Below are positions 1 through 13,395 of a stretch of DNA of 64,000 bases, piece after piece. The notes below the pieces were generated by a model. The model saw only the letters and a list, made by a program, of their open reading frames with translations. It searched no databases and was not told the origin of the DNA. Within the stretch, counting starts at the first letter, position 1, and each line of letters starts with the position of its first letter. The stretch is from Channa striata (Eukaryota > Chordata > Actinopteri > Anabantiformes > Channidae). The translations under genes and the position numbers were made by a program. Location of the stretch: assembly GCA_033026295.1 (NCBI GenBank), contig CM065179.1, positions 18,965,275 to 19,029,274 of the forward strand, given 5' to 3'.

Positions 1-2610
1 GCAATGCCAGACAGCGTGCCCGTCCATCCACTCCTCCTCCCTCTTCCTGGAACACTCGAACCATCTCCGCCACTGCACCAGGCCAGGCCTCAGGCATTGT
101 GTTGAGTGCCAGAGAGGCCAGGGCCACACAGAGTCGGGTGAGAACCATCTTGGAGCCAGAAGAGAAACAGGCAATCTGGGAGAACAGCTGGGTCTTCAAA
201 GACTCATACTGATCTGTGGGGATGTCCGACCAGTAGCGAGAGATCTTAGTGTGAAGTGCACTAGCGCCAAAGTACTGAATCTCTGGCACCTGTAAAATAT
301 TATAAAGACAGATGCAAATTTCACTAACCAGTCTGCACTGAGATTCACTTCAATAACCAAGTTACTGCAAATCTGCGTATACATGCACCAGTTTACATGA
401 CAGGTAAAAAAAACAGCTTTCCTGAGAAAGCCAAATGTAACCTGGATCCTAGGAGCATGCAAAAGCACTAAGTGTGCGTCATTCTATATAAATGCACATT
501 TGTGTAAACTGTACCTTATCTGGGCTCAGTAGGGCCCAGCAAAACTGCCAGGCCTGAGGCGAGACCTGAGCCTGCATTAGCCATTTTTGTGCCAGATTCT
601 TGTTTTCTATATTGGGATCATAGTACAACTGGTGAAGAGCCTAGAGAGAAAGAAGAAAGAGAATCAAAAAAATAAACAAACAAAAAAAAATCTACGTAAT
701 TCATACAATCTGTTAATAGTGGAACCATGAGGGGGCTGAGCAACTCTGTACTATCAAAGTCCATGTGAGAAATGTTTTAACTACCCTCCACACATTGACA
801 ATAGTGGGTGTCAGATTCAACAAACCAGCTAACAGAAGAACAACACTGTGCTTTTTGTTTTTTGGGAAAGATCTGGTTACCTTAAGAAAAAACGAATAAC
901 ATCTTTTCTCACTCGCAAACTGGCAAGCACACATCAGACAGTTTATCTCAAAAACCTGGACAATGGAGACAGAAATGCCCTGCAAAACTGAACTCTCTGA
1001 AGTACATTTGAGTAATGTGAGTACTTGAGTGCAGGAAGAACAAGAAAGAGCAAGCCAAAGAGAAAGGAGATAAAGCATGAGCTTAAGAGAGTAAATAAAA
1101 GAAGTGAAAAAGGGAGCAAGTAATTAAACAGACACCTTTAATCCTGGCAGGGATAGAAGAGAGGTTATGCACTACTTTGCAAGAATGTCTGCTTTTTTTC
1201 TTGCTGTCTCACACACAAACACATATGAACTAAAATTGCCAACAGGCAGCATTAAGTGCCTGGCAAGCAATACATGGAAAAAAATCTATTCAGTGAGCTT
1301 CTGATCCCTGTCTTTTACCCCTGAAGCCAGCTCACATCAATTCCTCCACCATCAGCCATTCATTCCTTTATCTTCCCTCTCATTCCTGTCCCTCTATTCA
1401 CCTCCCCACAGCAGAAAGTGCCCATCCAGTTTCATTCCATCCCTCAGCTTTCTATCATCATCTTAAGTCTTCTTCTAAAGTCTACAAGCCTCTCGACACC
1501 CTCACTACATAAGTTTATGGTATCTAACAAGGGAGGATGAATAATACCATGAAGAAAACATGATGGGTCACAGAGTATGATTATAAAATTGCAAATACAG
1601 AGAATAACATATAGTCTAAATGCCTAACAGAAGCAGAGAGCTTCAGATGTTGCCAGGACTGTATGAGTCGCTCAATACAGCTGTCTGTTAATATGACAAC
1701 TGTTAACATTTCACATGTGGATTGTGGAAGTTTTCTAACGAGTCTTTACACTTCACTTACATCAACCTCCATCATGGTTAGGTTTGTCTAAAATGTTTTC
1801 TCTTTAAATTGATGTAGGCGAAGTTACATGACAAAACAAGAAGAAATAATAATTTGTTATTGTGTTGTGATTTGGAAAAACATGTACAGTTTATTATCAT
1901 ATTATTATTCAAAACAGCAGTGGATCATTACTGTGTTCCACTGTGTGATCACAGACCTCTCCTTATCTCAACACAAACAGTGACATGCTTGTGTCTAAGT
2001 ACATCTGTCTTCCCAGGCTTTTTAATCAGACTACAAAATAATATAACATCAGACATGCAGCAGTTATTCCTGCTAACTAACTGTTGTTGTCCATTATTAA
2101 TCACTTCTTAAAACATGCACAACCCATGAACACCTTTATAAAATAGCATTATTTGCAGCTGAAGCAGCTAGCTGTATCTCCAGATGGTGACAACCTGCAT
2201 GAACCACCTGGCTCCACCAGAGGATGGTGTGCACTTTCAAAGGTCATTAGTCTCCTCTCTTTTTTTTTTTGCAATGGCAGAAAGGAAAAAGAGATGCAAA
2301 TGAAAAAGCGTGGCTTGGCTAGACTGATTCATCATCTTCTCTCACACATAACCAAGGATTAAGTCTATCTGGAATACACTTGTATGCTCACTACCAAGCA
2401 CAGAAGAGTGACAAGAACGTGGCTCCTGAGCACAATAATAACTAATCAATAACAAAAAAAAATATCAATAATAAAAACATATACCAAAGGAACATGAAGC
2501 AGATCAATGGAACCAACAACCAAAAATATCACTGAGTCTATCTAATTTAACATTAAAATTTAATTATATCTCTCTCCTCACATGCTCATTATGTGTAAAT
2601 GCACGAGCCC

Positions 2611-2656
<46 letters not shown>

Positions 2657-5542
2657 CAGCTTTGCACACTATATTTATACACAGCAGGTCATGGCATCCC
2701 TCTTCCATAGGTTCACTATGTTTTTGAGCCATCTGTCCACTACAGTGTCACACTCAAAGTCATCGTAGTGGTGGGTGGCAAGTGATGGTGCTGTGCTGCA
2801 GAAGGCACCATCACAGTACAAACTCATCATGACACTGTGCCATAACTGTGAGAATCAAAGACATGCAGAGGAATGATGATTAATGGTGGAACAAAGAAGA
2901 ATAGTTTATGTGAGAACGTGTGTAGGTGGTTGTTGACAGCACATGGCCAAGACAGAAATTAAGAATACCATGTTGCCAATAGTGATAACATCTCAGGGAG
3001 CATATAAACCAAGAATCTTAACATGCAAAGGTCAGTTACAAGAGCAATTTCCAGTTACTCAGTTACTGAACAAATGGACATATGAAACTGTCCAATCCTG
3101 CTGACATAAGAGTAAACTAAAATAAAACAACAGTACTGGCACTGTGACAGGTGTATTGTGCAACCTACAAGACTACAAAATGTGTGTATGTTCTAAATTT
3201 AGCCCATACTATAAATTCACTTGCTCTCTACCAAAAATTAATTTTACGTGGCTATACTGTTACGTGGCTATAATAATTTTTTAGGTACTAGAGACTGTCT
3301 GAAAGGGGATAAAAACGCTATGTTTTTATTACTGAGGTCATAGTGGGTGGTGGAGTCATACTGTAGCGCATTTTATTAAGAGGTGCTTCTAATGTTTCAG
3401 TCTGTTTTTTCATTTTAAATAAGGTTACCCAAACATCATAATACAGTGTTTATTTCTGTTAATGCCATGATATAATACTTTTGATGATCTTTCTTTTCCT
3501 TCTGAAATAGCTTCTCTTGCCAAAACGAAACTTTTACATACACAAAGCAATAGTCTTCTCACATTGCGATTTCTCTGCCCTGCTATGTTCTGTAATATGT
3601 GCAATAATCTCCTCTAATTTTAAATCCCATAAAGCACCTGGTCATCCTACATATATGTAGTGACACTCCTTTCCATATCTCCTTGGGGGGAGCTGCTGAC
3701 CTAGTACTGTGCTGTGCTCCTTTCTGGGGGTACAAACATTTATTTTCGTAAGAGAAAGATGTATAAATGTACAAAGGCGTAACATTCTACTTGCTCTGTT
3801 CACCAGCACTGTGTGAAGCGGATTCTGCTATAAAATTCACTCTCCTTGCTTAGTGGTGATGCTTAAGCTAATTATAGTTGAGCGGAAATGTAAGGCAGTA
3901 TACAGTCCCATTCAATGCATACACAAAGATATGGACAATGTGTTACTTTGTTTCCCAGACTGAACAAAGCTTTTTCTATTTGACACATAAAGATTCTGAG
4001 CCAGGACCCATCGTCTCCACCACATCCCAGTCCACAAAAATGACAATTCTGTATGTAGTCTTTTTCATTTTACTCCTTCAGCAGATACATTTGCTCTTGT
4101 GATCTCATGGAAAGCTCACTTTCAATTGATATCCGCTGGTGGTGTGTGTATTTACAGTTGCATCCTGCTGTGACAGTGCAGCAGAAAGGATGATGATATT
4201 TCTGCCAAAAGCTACATCTCTGTTTCTACCTAACATATTAGATACTTATTCATTACTTTTTGGGGTGCATGCAGATTTTAACCTTTTTTATTCTCCTCTT
4301 ATTCCACATGATTAACAATATTGTGCTAATTCCCCAACCAATCAAGTGCAAATACGTCATCCAAGCAAAACTGGAGGCATAAAAAGATGAAAAGAGAAAT
4401 TATCTTAGCTAAACATTCTGAACATAGGTTCTAAATATAACCGAGCCTTAGAAGAATGATACCTCATCAGTTTTGAAATGCAAGAGTGGCAAGTAATTGC
4501 AAAACTGCTCACAGACTACATGGGAAATGATACTTCAGCTCAGTGTTTATCAGTTAATTAGATTACTGATAGCACTCCACCACTTTTTAGCAGACGGGAT
4601 GCTGACGTAAGCTGTCGCAGTATCTGGAGAATGAAGTGCATATATCCACAAAGATGTATAATAACTGAACTCAAAATTGACTTGTGGCTCATTCAAAGGT
4701 ATAAAAAACCATCATACACTACTCACAAATCTGTAGAAATGAGAAATGATTGAATGGAAACATGGAAGTCAACATGGGGCCGTTCTTTACCAACTGCTAA
4801 TCTTCATCCCTGTTTATTAAATGAGAATCCACCATACCAGACTAAAGCATTTCTCCGACAGGAATTCGCTCTTCTACTTGACACCTGACTCTAATCATAT
4901 CCGTGGCATCGCCAAGCACCGCTATCCCCCTCCCCTCCAGGGCTCTGTCACAGACATCGACCCTGTCCCACCCCTCCCTCCCCTCCTAACATCAACTCAG
5001 CTCTTTCACAAGAGTACCTTTCTGTCTTTCTCTCCTCCCTGTTGTCTCCCCATCTCTCTTCAAGTCCGAGTCAGTGGCCACCCAGCAGAGACACTGATCA
5101 CAGCAACCTGGCAGCCACAGTCAACACTGCCAAGCAAGTACACACACACACACACACACACACATACAAACAGACACGCGCTCTTACACACCAATATGTC
5201 CAATTCAACAGAGAAAAACAAAACCCAGACAAGCCAAAAACCACGACAGAGATGGCGGGGTAAAGGTCTTTATCACTCCATATGACGTTAAACATGAATC
5301 TTTGGAGAGATGTAATTTAAGAAAAAAAAAGCACTATAATAACGGTGCATTATGGCGCTACGAAGCAAATGCAGTTCATACTTTCCTTCTCAACCTGTCT
5401 CGTCTCACCTCAAACATTACAGTTATTTAGTGAAAACGTCCAATACGTCAGAAAGGACTATTTGAGGAAATACCTTCTCAACGTTTTCCACGGTGAAGTC
5501 CAGGGCGTCCGGTGTGGCTGCTATCCTCCCCGGCGTCTCCAT
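1..5542 (-). CDS. ipo13: Importin-13, N-terminal exons (5' part of gene)
   Basis: Importin-13 is a bidirectional importin-beta-family transport receptor that carries cargo through the nuclear pore under RanGTP control. Three minus-strand coding exons are visible. Exon 1 is 5474-5542, with ATG at 5540-5542 and 23 codons, beginning METPGRIAATPDALDFTVEN. Exon 2 is 515-640, 42 codons, containing ALHQLYYDPNIENKNLAQKW. Exon 3 is 1-289, containing VPEIQYFGASALHTKISRYW and cut by the window edge. All junctions are GT-AG and in phase. Together they give about 161 residues matching the N-terminal importin-beta and first HEAT-repeat region of vertebrate IPO13 with no break; the family protein is about 960 residues, so most of the gene lies to the left. 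The first intron is 4.8 kb. A pyrimidine-rich stretch ending in CAG just upstream of the ATG (minus strand, about 5561-5610) could mark an intron in the 5' leader. Identification rests on near-identity to the remembered human sequence. Confidence 0.95.
2613..2654. repeat. (AC)n microsatellite in ipo13 intron 1
   Basis: Twenty-one AC units inside the first intron of ipo13. A shorter CA tract (12 units) lies at 5141-5164 in the same intron. Confidence 0.95.
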
Positions 5543-7738
5543 ATCTCCGCCGACACGGAGCTGTCAAATTATCAGAGGAGCAACACAATCAGGAGCCAAC
5601 AGAAAACACTAAACGTAATTTGAAGCCAGCAGAATTTCCATGATAATTTCGAAATAATAATCTGAATGTAATTGTTTGCTAGACAATATCGTAAATGTAG
5701 CCATGTCTGAAAATAACATGGGAAGCTAACCGGCAAGCTAACGTTAGCATTTCATAGCAGGCTAACTGACCCCAACCTTCACTGTAGAGAAATTCTATAG
5801 CAATGGCTAGCGCTACTGTGCTAGCGCCACACTAGCTAACGTAGCAATGCATGTAATTTCACGGTTCGCTAGTACCAACTGCTACCAAATCCAACGGCTA
5901 TTCTAGCACATTCTGACCATGACAGCATTTTCTTAAAAAATGTCGCCTCAGTGTATTACCTCTAATCTCTCTAAAAGACCAATATTTTCCCTCTTATTCT
6001 ATCCTGCGACGGTATGAGACGAGGCTGGCAGCTCCCTGCCGCTTTTCTGCCTCTGCTGCTCCGTCACCGGGAGCTTTTTGCGACGTTTACGCGCTGTGGG
6101 ATATATCGTAACTAAAGCGTAACTGCTCAAGGACCACCCAGTAACACCACGCTGAATGAAACAGCGATTTCTGAAGTACATACTAACAAAAATACACACA
6201 ATAACTGAAATAGCACAACGTGTCTTTTTCATAATTATGTATGATTTGTTACTTGTGCACCATTAGTCTTTGTAAATTGCCTACAAAGGGATTTTTGTAG
6301 GTAAAAGATTTATATTAAACTATGGGTACCTTCTCTTCCGGGTTCGTTATTTTTTCACGCGAATCCCCGACAATATATCCAATGGGGTAATCTATACATA
6401 GGACATACAATTATTGTTTACGCGCAACAATTTATGATCCCCATGTAGGATCGTACGTGTGAACACTTGAACGCGGCATTTCTGCTTCTCACCAATTAAA
6501 TGTCATGTTCACATAAAAAATACATCTGCAACCCACAGCCTGACGCACAAATAGACCACGTTTGTCTAACATGATGACACTTGATAAACGATCTAAAAGT
6601 AAATGATTTTCTCAACTCTCCGAGAGTGCCTTTTATTAAAATATTGATGTTTCAAAATAGAAAAAATGAATGCTTTTATTGGACAATCAAATGTGTTTTG
6701 CATTTCTTCAGGAATTAAAAACTACACACGCACATATAAAGTATTCATCGTGACGTACAAACGTTAAGGCAACCAAACAAGACATCCACTCCCTTAAAGC
6801 ACAGTAGCTTAATATTCTGGTGGGATAATGAATGTTAGAGGGAAACCCAGAAATGTTCACCTACTACTGCACGTTTTTCTAAAACCATACCTGTATTTCT
6901 AATGATGTAAATTGTTAGGCTTTAGCATCCGTTTGACACTGGTCTTGGTCTCTCCGTGTTTCACAGTCTCATTTCCCCCACAGTTTTGGTTTCCCTCTCA
7001 CAGATGAGAACTGGAGCAGCAGTTCCCCCACGCGGGCCGACGAACGCATCGCAGCACAGTCAGTTCACTCCCATAAATCCTCACATGTTCAGCCGATGTA
7101 CTGACGTTTACCTCCAAACACACAACGATTGCAACACTGTGGCCGCTGTCGTAATATTGCAATTGTTATATACATTACATGTATATACATACATATATTA
7201 CAGAATACGCATGAAGAGACGAGTGATCAAATACAATAAAAGAGTTAAGTTTTGTACCAAGTCTTTACATAAACTATAATGAATCATCTAAAGTTAAATA
7301 TTGTTTTGACTGTGATTCTCTGGTGTAACTCTGCAGGAGTTTGCTGTGATATCGTTGTGTGGCTGTTACTGTTGTAAGGCTGCAGGCCACATGCCATGTC
7401 GTGTAGGTGTCGGTCCGTGAACTAATGTCAAAAACAGAATAAATGTCATGGCACAGAGTCAGGGGAACACGTGGCACTGTTTCTGGTGTGTGAGAGAGAG
7501 AGAGAGAGAGAGGCGCACACACTCCTCCTCCCGCCCGCCAGCCACGCACACACTGGCAGAGCTGCCGTCTGCAGTGGGTCGAACAGAGCACAGCTGCCGG
7601 GATCTCCAGCTGCTCCGCTAAAGTCCGGTATCCGACTGTGAACGAAAGACGACGAGGGATCGACGGCGACAGCAACACCAGAGGAAACGCTGCTGTGTAG
7701 TTTGGGGCATTTTCTCACGCTGTTTCCAGGGGACAGAG
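5543..7738. promoter_or_regulatory. Head-to-head intergenic region between ipo13 and the mucin-like gene
   Basis: No coding exon is seen here. The ipo13 leader (minus) and the mucin-like gene leader (plus) diverge from this 2.2-kb stretch. It contains a GCTAACGTTAGC palindrome (5737-5748) with several GCTAGC/GCTAAC variants to about 5850, and a (GA)n tract at 7492-7512. The start codon of the plus-strand gene follows at 7739. The two start codons are 2.2 kb apart, so two separate promoters are more likely than one shared core. Transcription start sites cannot be placed from sequence. Confidence 0.45.
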
Positions 7739-10608
7739 ATGATGGAGCCCAAAGTCTGGTTTGCCCTTTGTGCTCTGCTGCTCATGAACGTGGGACCGGC
7801 GGAACAATGTAGGTAGCAATGAGTTTGTTTTCGGCTTGTTGTTAAAGCCCCCCACCCCCTTTGTTTAGTTTGAGGACAGTAATACATCAGTAATCTGGGA
7901 TTACAGTGGTCACCCGTTACACAAACACACAGTGGTCGTGCTTGCCTCTACACACCTGTGTTGCTTTGAGCAGGGATTTATGAACTCGCACTTTCATGGT
8001 GTAAACTGAGAGGAAAAGTGGGTTTGTAGTGTACTAGTGTACAGTATGTAGTGGGATGTCAACCTTGATTGTGAACATTTGAGTTCCTTCTGTCAATAGA
8101 TAAGCATTCCTACATCCATCTGTTTTAGTTTCAAACCTGTCTCATTTTATTTCCGCTTTATTTACACGTTCATGTGTACACTCAGTGTCTGTGTTGTGTT
8201 GTTTCAACAGTCCTACACTTTGTTGTGTTGTACCACATCCTCCGCGTCCTTCCTTGTTCCTCTTACTGCATGCAGTTGCACACAGCTCTCACAAATCTTG
8301 TGTTTCCCTTTTTTCTTCCCTCACTTCGTCTGATTCAAACGATTTTTCTCTGCTCTTGCTGCCCACAGTTACTCTCTCTCCCCATCAGCACCTCTTACAT
8401 AAAAGGAAAATGAGAATATTGAAATTTGAAAAGATTTTATTGGGTGGAATGTCCCAGCTCAAATTCAAATGAACTGAAAACCGCATGGTTCCACTGGAGG
8501 ACCTTTATCAGCTCTAAATGAGTGGGGAAGTACATTGCAATAAATGACACCTCCACTTTTTGCGGCGAGCAAACTGTCATTACACTGAGTTTCTGCTAAT
8601 TGGCCACTGCAATGCCACTGCTGTAGGCTCTCTTTTTAATGTATTTGCCTGCACATGCATACAAATATTAGTTGGCATTTTTAATTTAAATGTGGGAGCT
8701 CATTATGTAGTAGCACCTACACAAGTATGGGTATAATTTACCCAGTGTGGTTTTTTTTGTTTTTGATGTATAAAATAAGCCACTGGGTCACAACAACTAA
8801 CTGGTACAAGGTAAATCTAACCCAGGCACCGTGTAGGTGCCCAACACTGACTGAATTTTACCCTTTTAGTGTAATATGTAAATTAATACAAACACAGAAT
8901 AAGAACATTTTCACTCTAACCCAGATTTAATAACATTTCTCATCATATCGACATTCATATCTTTTAAAGCTTTTTAATTTCAGTCAGAAAAATAAATCCC
9001 TAACAGCTACTGTACATTTATCAGTATCTAATAATTCTCTTTGTAGAACAGCCAGTTAAAAGTTCTTACATACAAAAGATCTTTTGTATGTAAGAACTTT
9101 TAACTGGCTGTTCCACAAAATCAGTCACATGTATGTAACTAACAATACATGCACAGTCATCTAAAAAATAGTAAAAGAAACACAGAGCTTTAGAGCCCAC
9201 AAATAGTAAAAGAGTAAAATAAAATTGTTAATTAAAAAAGACCCTGTAATAACCAATCAATTTAACTGTATCTTTGGAACTTGTACAGCCCAGAGGGCTG
9301 ACATGAAACCCGAGTAAAGGTAGTCTGCAACTGTAGAGAGTTGTATTTCACTTTTATTTATGGGAAATTATTTATAACTTATCGGAATTACTGACTCACA
9401 AACCATCACAATTACATGTTTCTGTTTTGTTTTTTTTTAACTGAAGACGTTTTTACACAGAAGCTATTACCGATCGGCACGGCAAACACTGAAACAGCAG
9501 ACATCTGCTCTTAGAGAAACAGTTGACTATTCCCTTCACTGGCAGGGTCAAGAAGTGAGAGCAAGCACTTCCCCAAGTACAGGCTGCATGGGCCTGAAAA
9601 ACTGTGAGCAAGAGCCTGTAACATCTGGACAGAGGAGGGCTCAACAGAGAAAACAGTGGTTCTTTTTATAAATCTACTGTGCACGCACACACATATGCGC
9701 ACACACGGACAGACACAGATACATAAGAAAACAGGCATACTTCTGCATTTGACCTAGGAAGCTCTGATGGAGGTGAAGTGAGGGAACAAGGCCAGTATTA
9801 TACAGCCAAACACCTCTGTGTCTATTTATGACTGTGTCTGTTTTTGTATCATTTAGAGTTCAGCCAGGTCTCTCTCTCTCTCTCTCTCGCCGTATCTCCC
9901 ACCGTGTCTGCCTATGAGCTGTGTGAGTGATTATGGAGGTAATGAAAGGCACCATGGCAGCATGCTGCTGAGCAGTAATGACATTACATTAGTGCTCTGG
10001 TCTTCATCAAAAGACAGCAGGTAGATACAGAAATGCAGTGCTATAGTACTGTAAAGAGATCAAGACAAAGGGTGAGGGAGATTGACGGTCTTTATTAAGA
10101 TATTACATCAACAACCAAAAGTTACTTATGCGTCATGTGGACTTATCTATTTTATCTTCTGTTCTGAAAGTATGTCTTGCAGTAATGTGACTGTGTTGTG
10201 TTTGTTGCAGTCTTGTTTAGCTCAGTGCCCAATCTGAGGCTCAGGAACTCATAGAGGCCAAAAGATAAACCGTTTTAAATCCCTCTAAAGAGAACGTCAC
10301 CTTTTCTGAGGTGATCACAACTCGATGGGTCACAAATACAGTGGCTTCACTTTAAAGTTACAGTAACCAGCCTGAGTCATTAAGTAACACCCTGTTAGTT
10401 GCCTGTGCAGAATCTTGATTTGCAAAGGAAATTTGACAAGTTGGGGTAATTGCTCATACGTAAGCAAGATACTCTAACCCTTTTTGGGTCAATAAAGCTG
10501 CTCAGTGATTAACACAAGACAGTGGTTGTGCTGGGCATGCAGGTCTATTAAAGTGCTGCATGCTGCACTGCCTTGATGGAAGACTTGGATAATTTTCTTG
10601 TGTATATC

Positions 10609-10650
<42 letters not shown>

Positions 10651-10665
10651 ATTCCCCAGTGTATC

Positions 10666-10697
<32 letters not shown>

Positions 10698-13318
10698 AAA
10701 TTCTCTTCTTTTTTTTTTTTTTTGGGGCCTTGCTTCTTTCCTTCAAGGGGCTCTGAGAGGCCTGGGAGCTTGAGGGTCCTGCGCAGTATCTTAGCTGTTC
10801 CTAGGACTGCGCTCTTCTGGACAGAGATCTCAGATGTTGTTCCTGGGATCTGCTGGAGCCACTCTCCCAGTTTGGGGTCACAGCCCCAGGGTTCCTATCA
10901 CCACGGGCACCACTTGTGCCTTCACCTTCCACATCTTTTCTATCTCCTCTTTCAGCCCTTGGTATTTCTCAAGTTTCTCGTGTTCCTTCTTCCTGATGTT
11001 GCTATCGCTCGGGATTGCTACATCTATCACTACAGCCTTGTTCTCCTGTTTGTCCACAACTACTATGTCCGGTTGGTTGGCCATTACCAGTTTGTCAGTC
11101 TGTATCTGGAAGTCCCACAGGATCTTAGCTCTGTCATTCTCAACCACCTTTGGAGGTGTGTCCCATCGTGACTTCGGGACTTCCAGTCCGTGCTCGGCAC
11201 AGATGTTCCTGTGTACTATGCCAGCCACTTGGTTATGGCGTTCCATGTATGCCCTGCCTGCTAGCATCTTGCACCCCGCTGTTATGTGCTGGATTGTCTC
11301 AGGGGCATCTTTGCACAGCCTGCACCTGGGGTCTTGCCTGGTATGGTAGATCCCAGCCTCTATTGATCTTGTACTCAGAGCCTGCTCCTGTGCTGCTAGG
11401 ATTAGTGCCTCTGTGCTGTCTTTTAGTCCAGCTTTGTCCAGCCACTGGTAGGATTTTTCAATGTCAGCCACTTCTTCTAGCTGCCGGTGATACATACCGT
11501 GCAGGGGTTTGTCCTTCCATGATGGATCCTGCTCTTCCTGTCCTTGCTCCTCCTCTGGTTTCTGCTGCCTGAGGTATTCACTAAGCACGTCATCACTTGG
11601 GGCCATCTTCCTGATGTATTCACGGAGCTTAGTTGTTTCATCCTGGATAGTGGCTCTGACGCTCACTAGTCCTCGGCCTCCTTCCTTGCGCTTAGCGTAC
11701 AGTCTCAGGGTGCTGGATTTGGGGTGAAACCCTCCATGCAATGTAAGGAGCTTCCTTGTCTTGATGTCAGTGGCTTCCATCTCCTCCTTTGGCCAGCTTA
11801 TTATGCCAGCTGGGTACCTGATGACCGGGAGGGCATAGGTGTTGATCGCCCGGACCTTGTTCTTCCCATTCAGCTGACTTCTCAGGACTTGCCTTACTCT
11901 CTGGAGGTACTTGTGGTCGCTGCTTTCCTTGCGGCCTCTTCGTGGTTACCATTTGCCTGCGGGATCCCAAGGTACTTGTAGCTGTCTTCCACATCTGCTA
12001 TCTTGCCTTCTGGTAGTACAATCCCCTCAGTTCTGACTACCTTTCCTCTCCTCGCAACCATCCGGCCACACTTGTCCAGTCCGAATGACATTCCGATGTC
12101 TTGGCTGTATATCCTGGTGGTATGTATCAGCGAGTCGATGTCTCGTTAAACTTCTGGCATACAGCTTGATGTCATCCATGTAGAGGAGGTGGCTGACGGT
12201 TGCTCCATTGCGTAGTCGATATCCGTAACCACTCTTGGCGATGATCTGGCTGAGGGGTTCAGGCCTATGGTTTCAGTGATGGTCGTAGTTGGGATTGTCT
12301 GTAGTGCTGCATTAACATCCTCTAGGAGACTTTCAGAAGGTACTTCACGTATTCTTGGTAACCAGGCCACAGGGGTGCCAGGTCTTGCAGTCCATCTTAG
12401 CCATGATTTTCAATCTCAGGTCAGCTGCTCTTGCATTAAGCTCTATTGTTATTGGGGCTTGGAACCCAATCTCCATTGTGGGGATGATGATGATATCTCC
12501 CCCTTCTCTGACCTGTCGCCCTGGCTTCCCCACTTTAGCGTGTTCATTTGTAGCATTTGTGTTGTACCTCATCAATCTCTAGTCTGCCATTGCAGGTGTT
12601 TGCTCTCAAGTCCACCAGCCATTGGGCATTGCTGTTATGTGTTGCCTCCTTCTCCCATATGTTCTTCCAGTATTCTTCAGGATATTAGGACTGAGCTACT
12701 AGCTGTTTATTCTCCTGGTTTCAACTTCTCGGTGTTAGTCTAGATGTTGGGCCTTTGTTTGGCAGTCTCAGTCCATATGGACAGGTTGTTGTAGGTCCCA
12801 TCATCCTCCTGTAATTCCGATGTAACCCCTCTCCGTGTTGCCTTGATCTTAGCCTCCAACTTTCCAGGGTTACTTGTGTAGTAGATCATTCCATTAGTTC
12901 CTGTGCTGTTCTCATCTCTGAGTCCATGAATGCCTAGTTCTTGTTCCAGTAGCCCACTTCTCATCAGGTTGCCCTGGTTCCAGGAGTCCATCTTACACCA
13001 ATGAGGTCAGCTGCTCTTGCATTAAGGACCTTGTTAACTCCCCTCTGACCTGTCGTCCTGGCTCCCCCTTGCCGTACGTGTTGTACCTCATCAATCTCTA
13101 GTTGCGAGCAGGTGTCTGACTCTGAGCTATTTGTATCACTCATTAGTGCCCAACGAGGTTGGCAGGTTAGCATTCCATTAGTTCCCTGCCATCTGCCAAA
13201 TGGGCCCAGTAGCACTGGTTGCCCTGGATAACACCTGACGCGACCTTGTTAACCCGGGAATCTGACTCTAGTATTTGATCTACTGTTGGCAGGTAGCATT
13301 AAAGTCATATAAAGTATA

Positions 13319-13395
<77 letters not shown>

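Noticed and set aside
5042..5295. Open frames on both strands over the CA tract
   Set aside because: They are translations of the (CA)n repeat (Thr-His or Val-Cys runs) within ipo13 intron 1.
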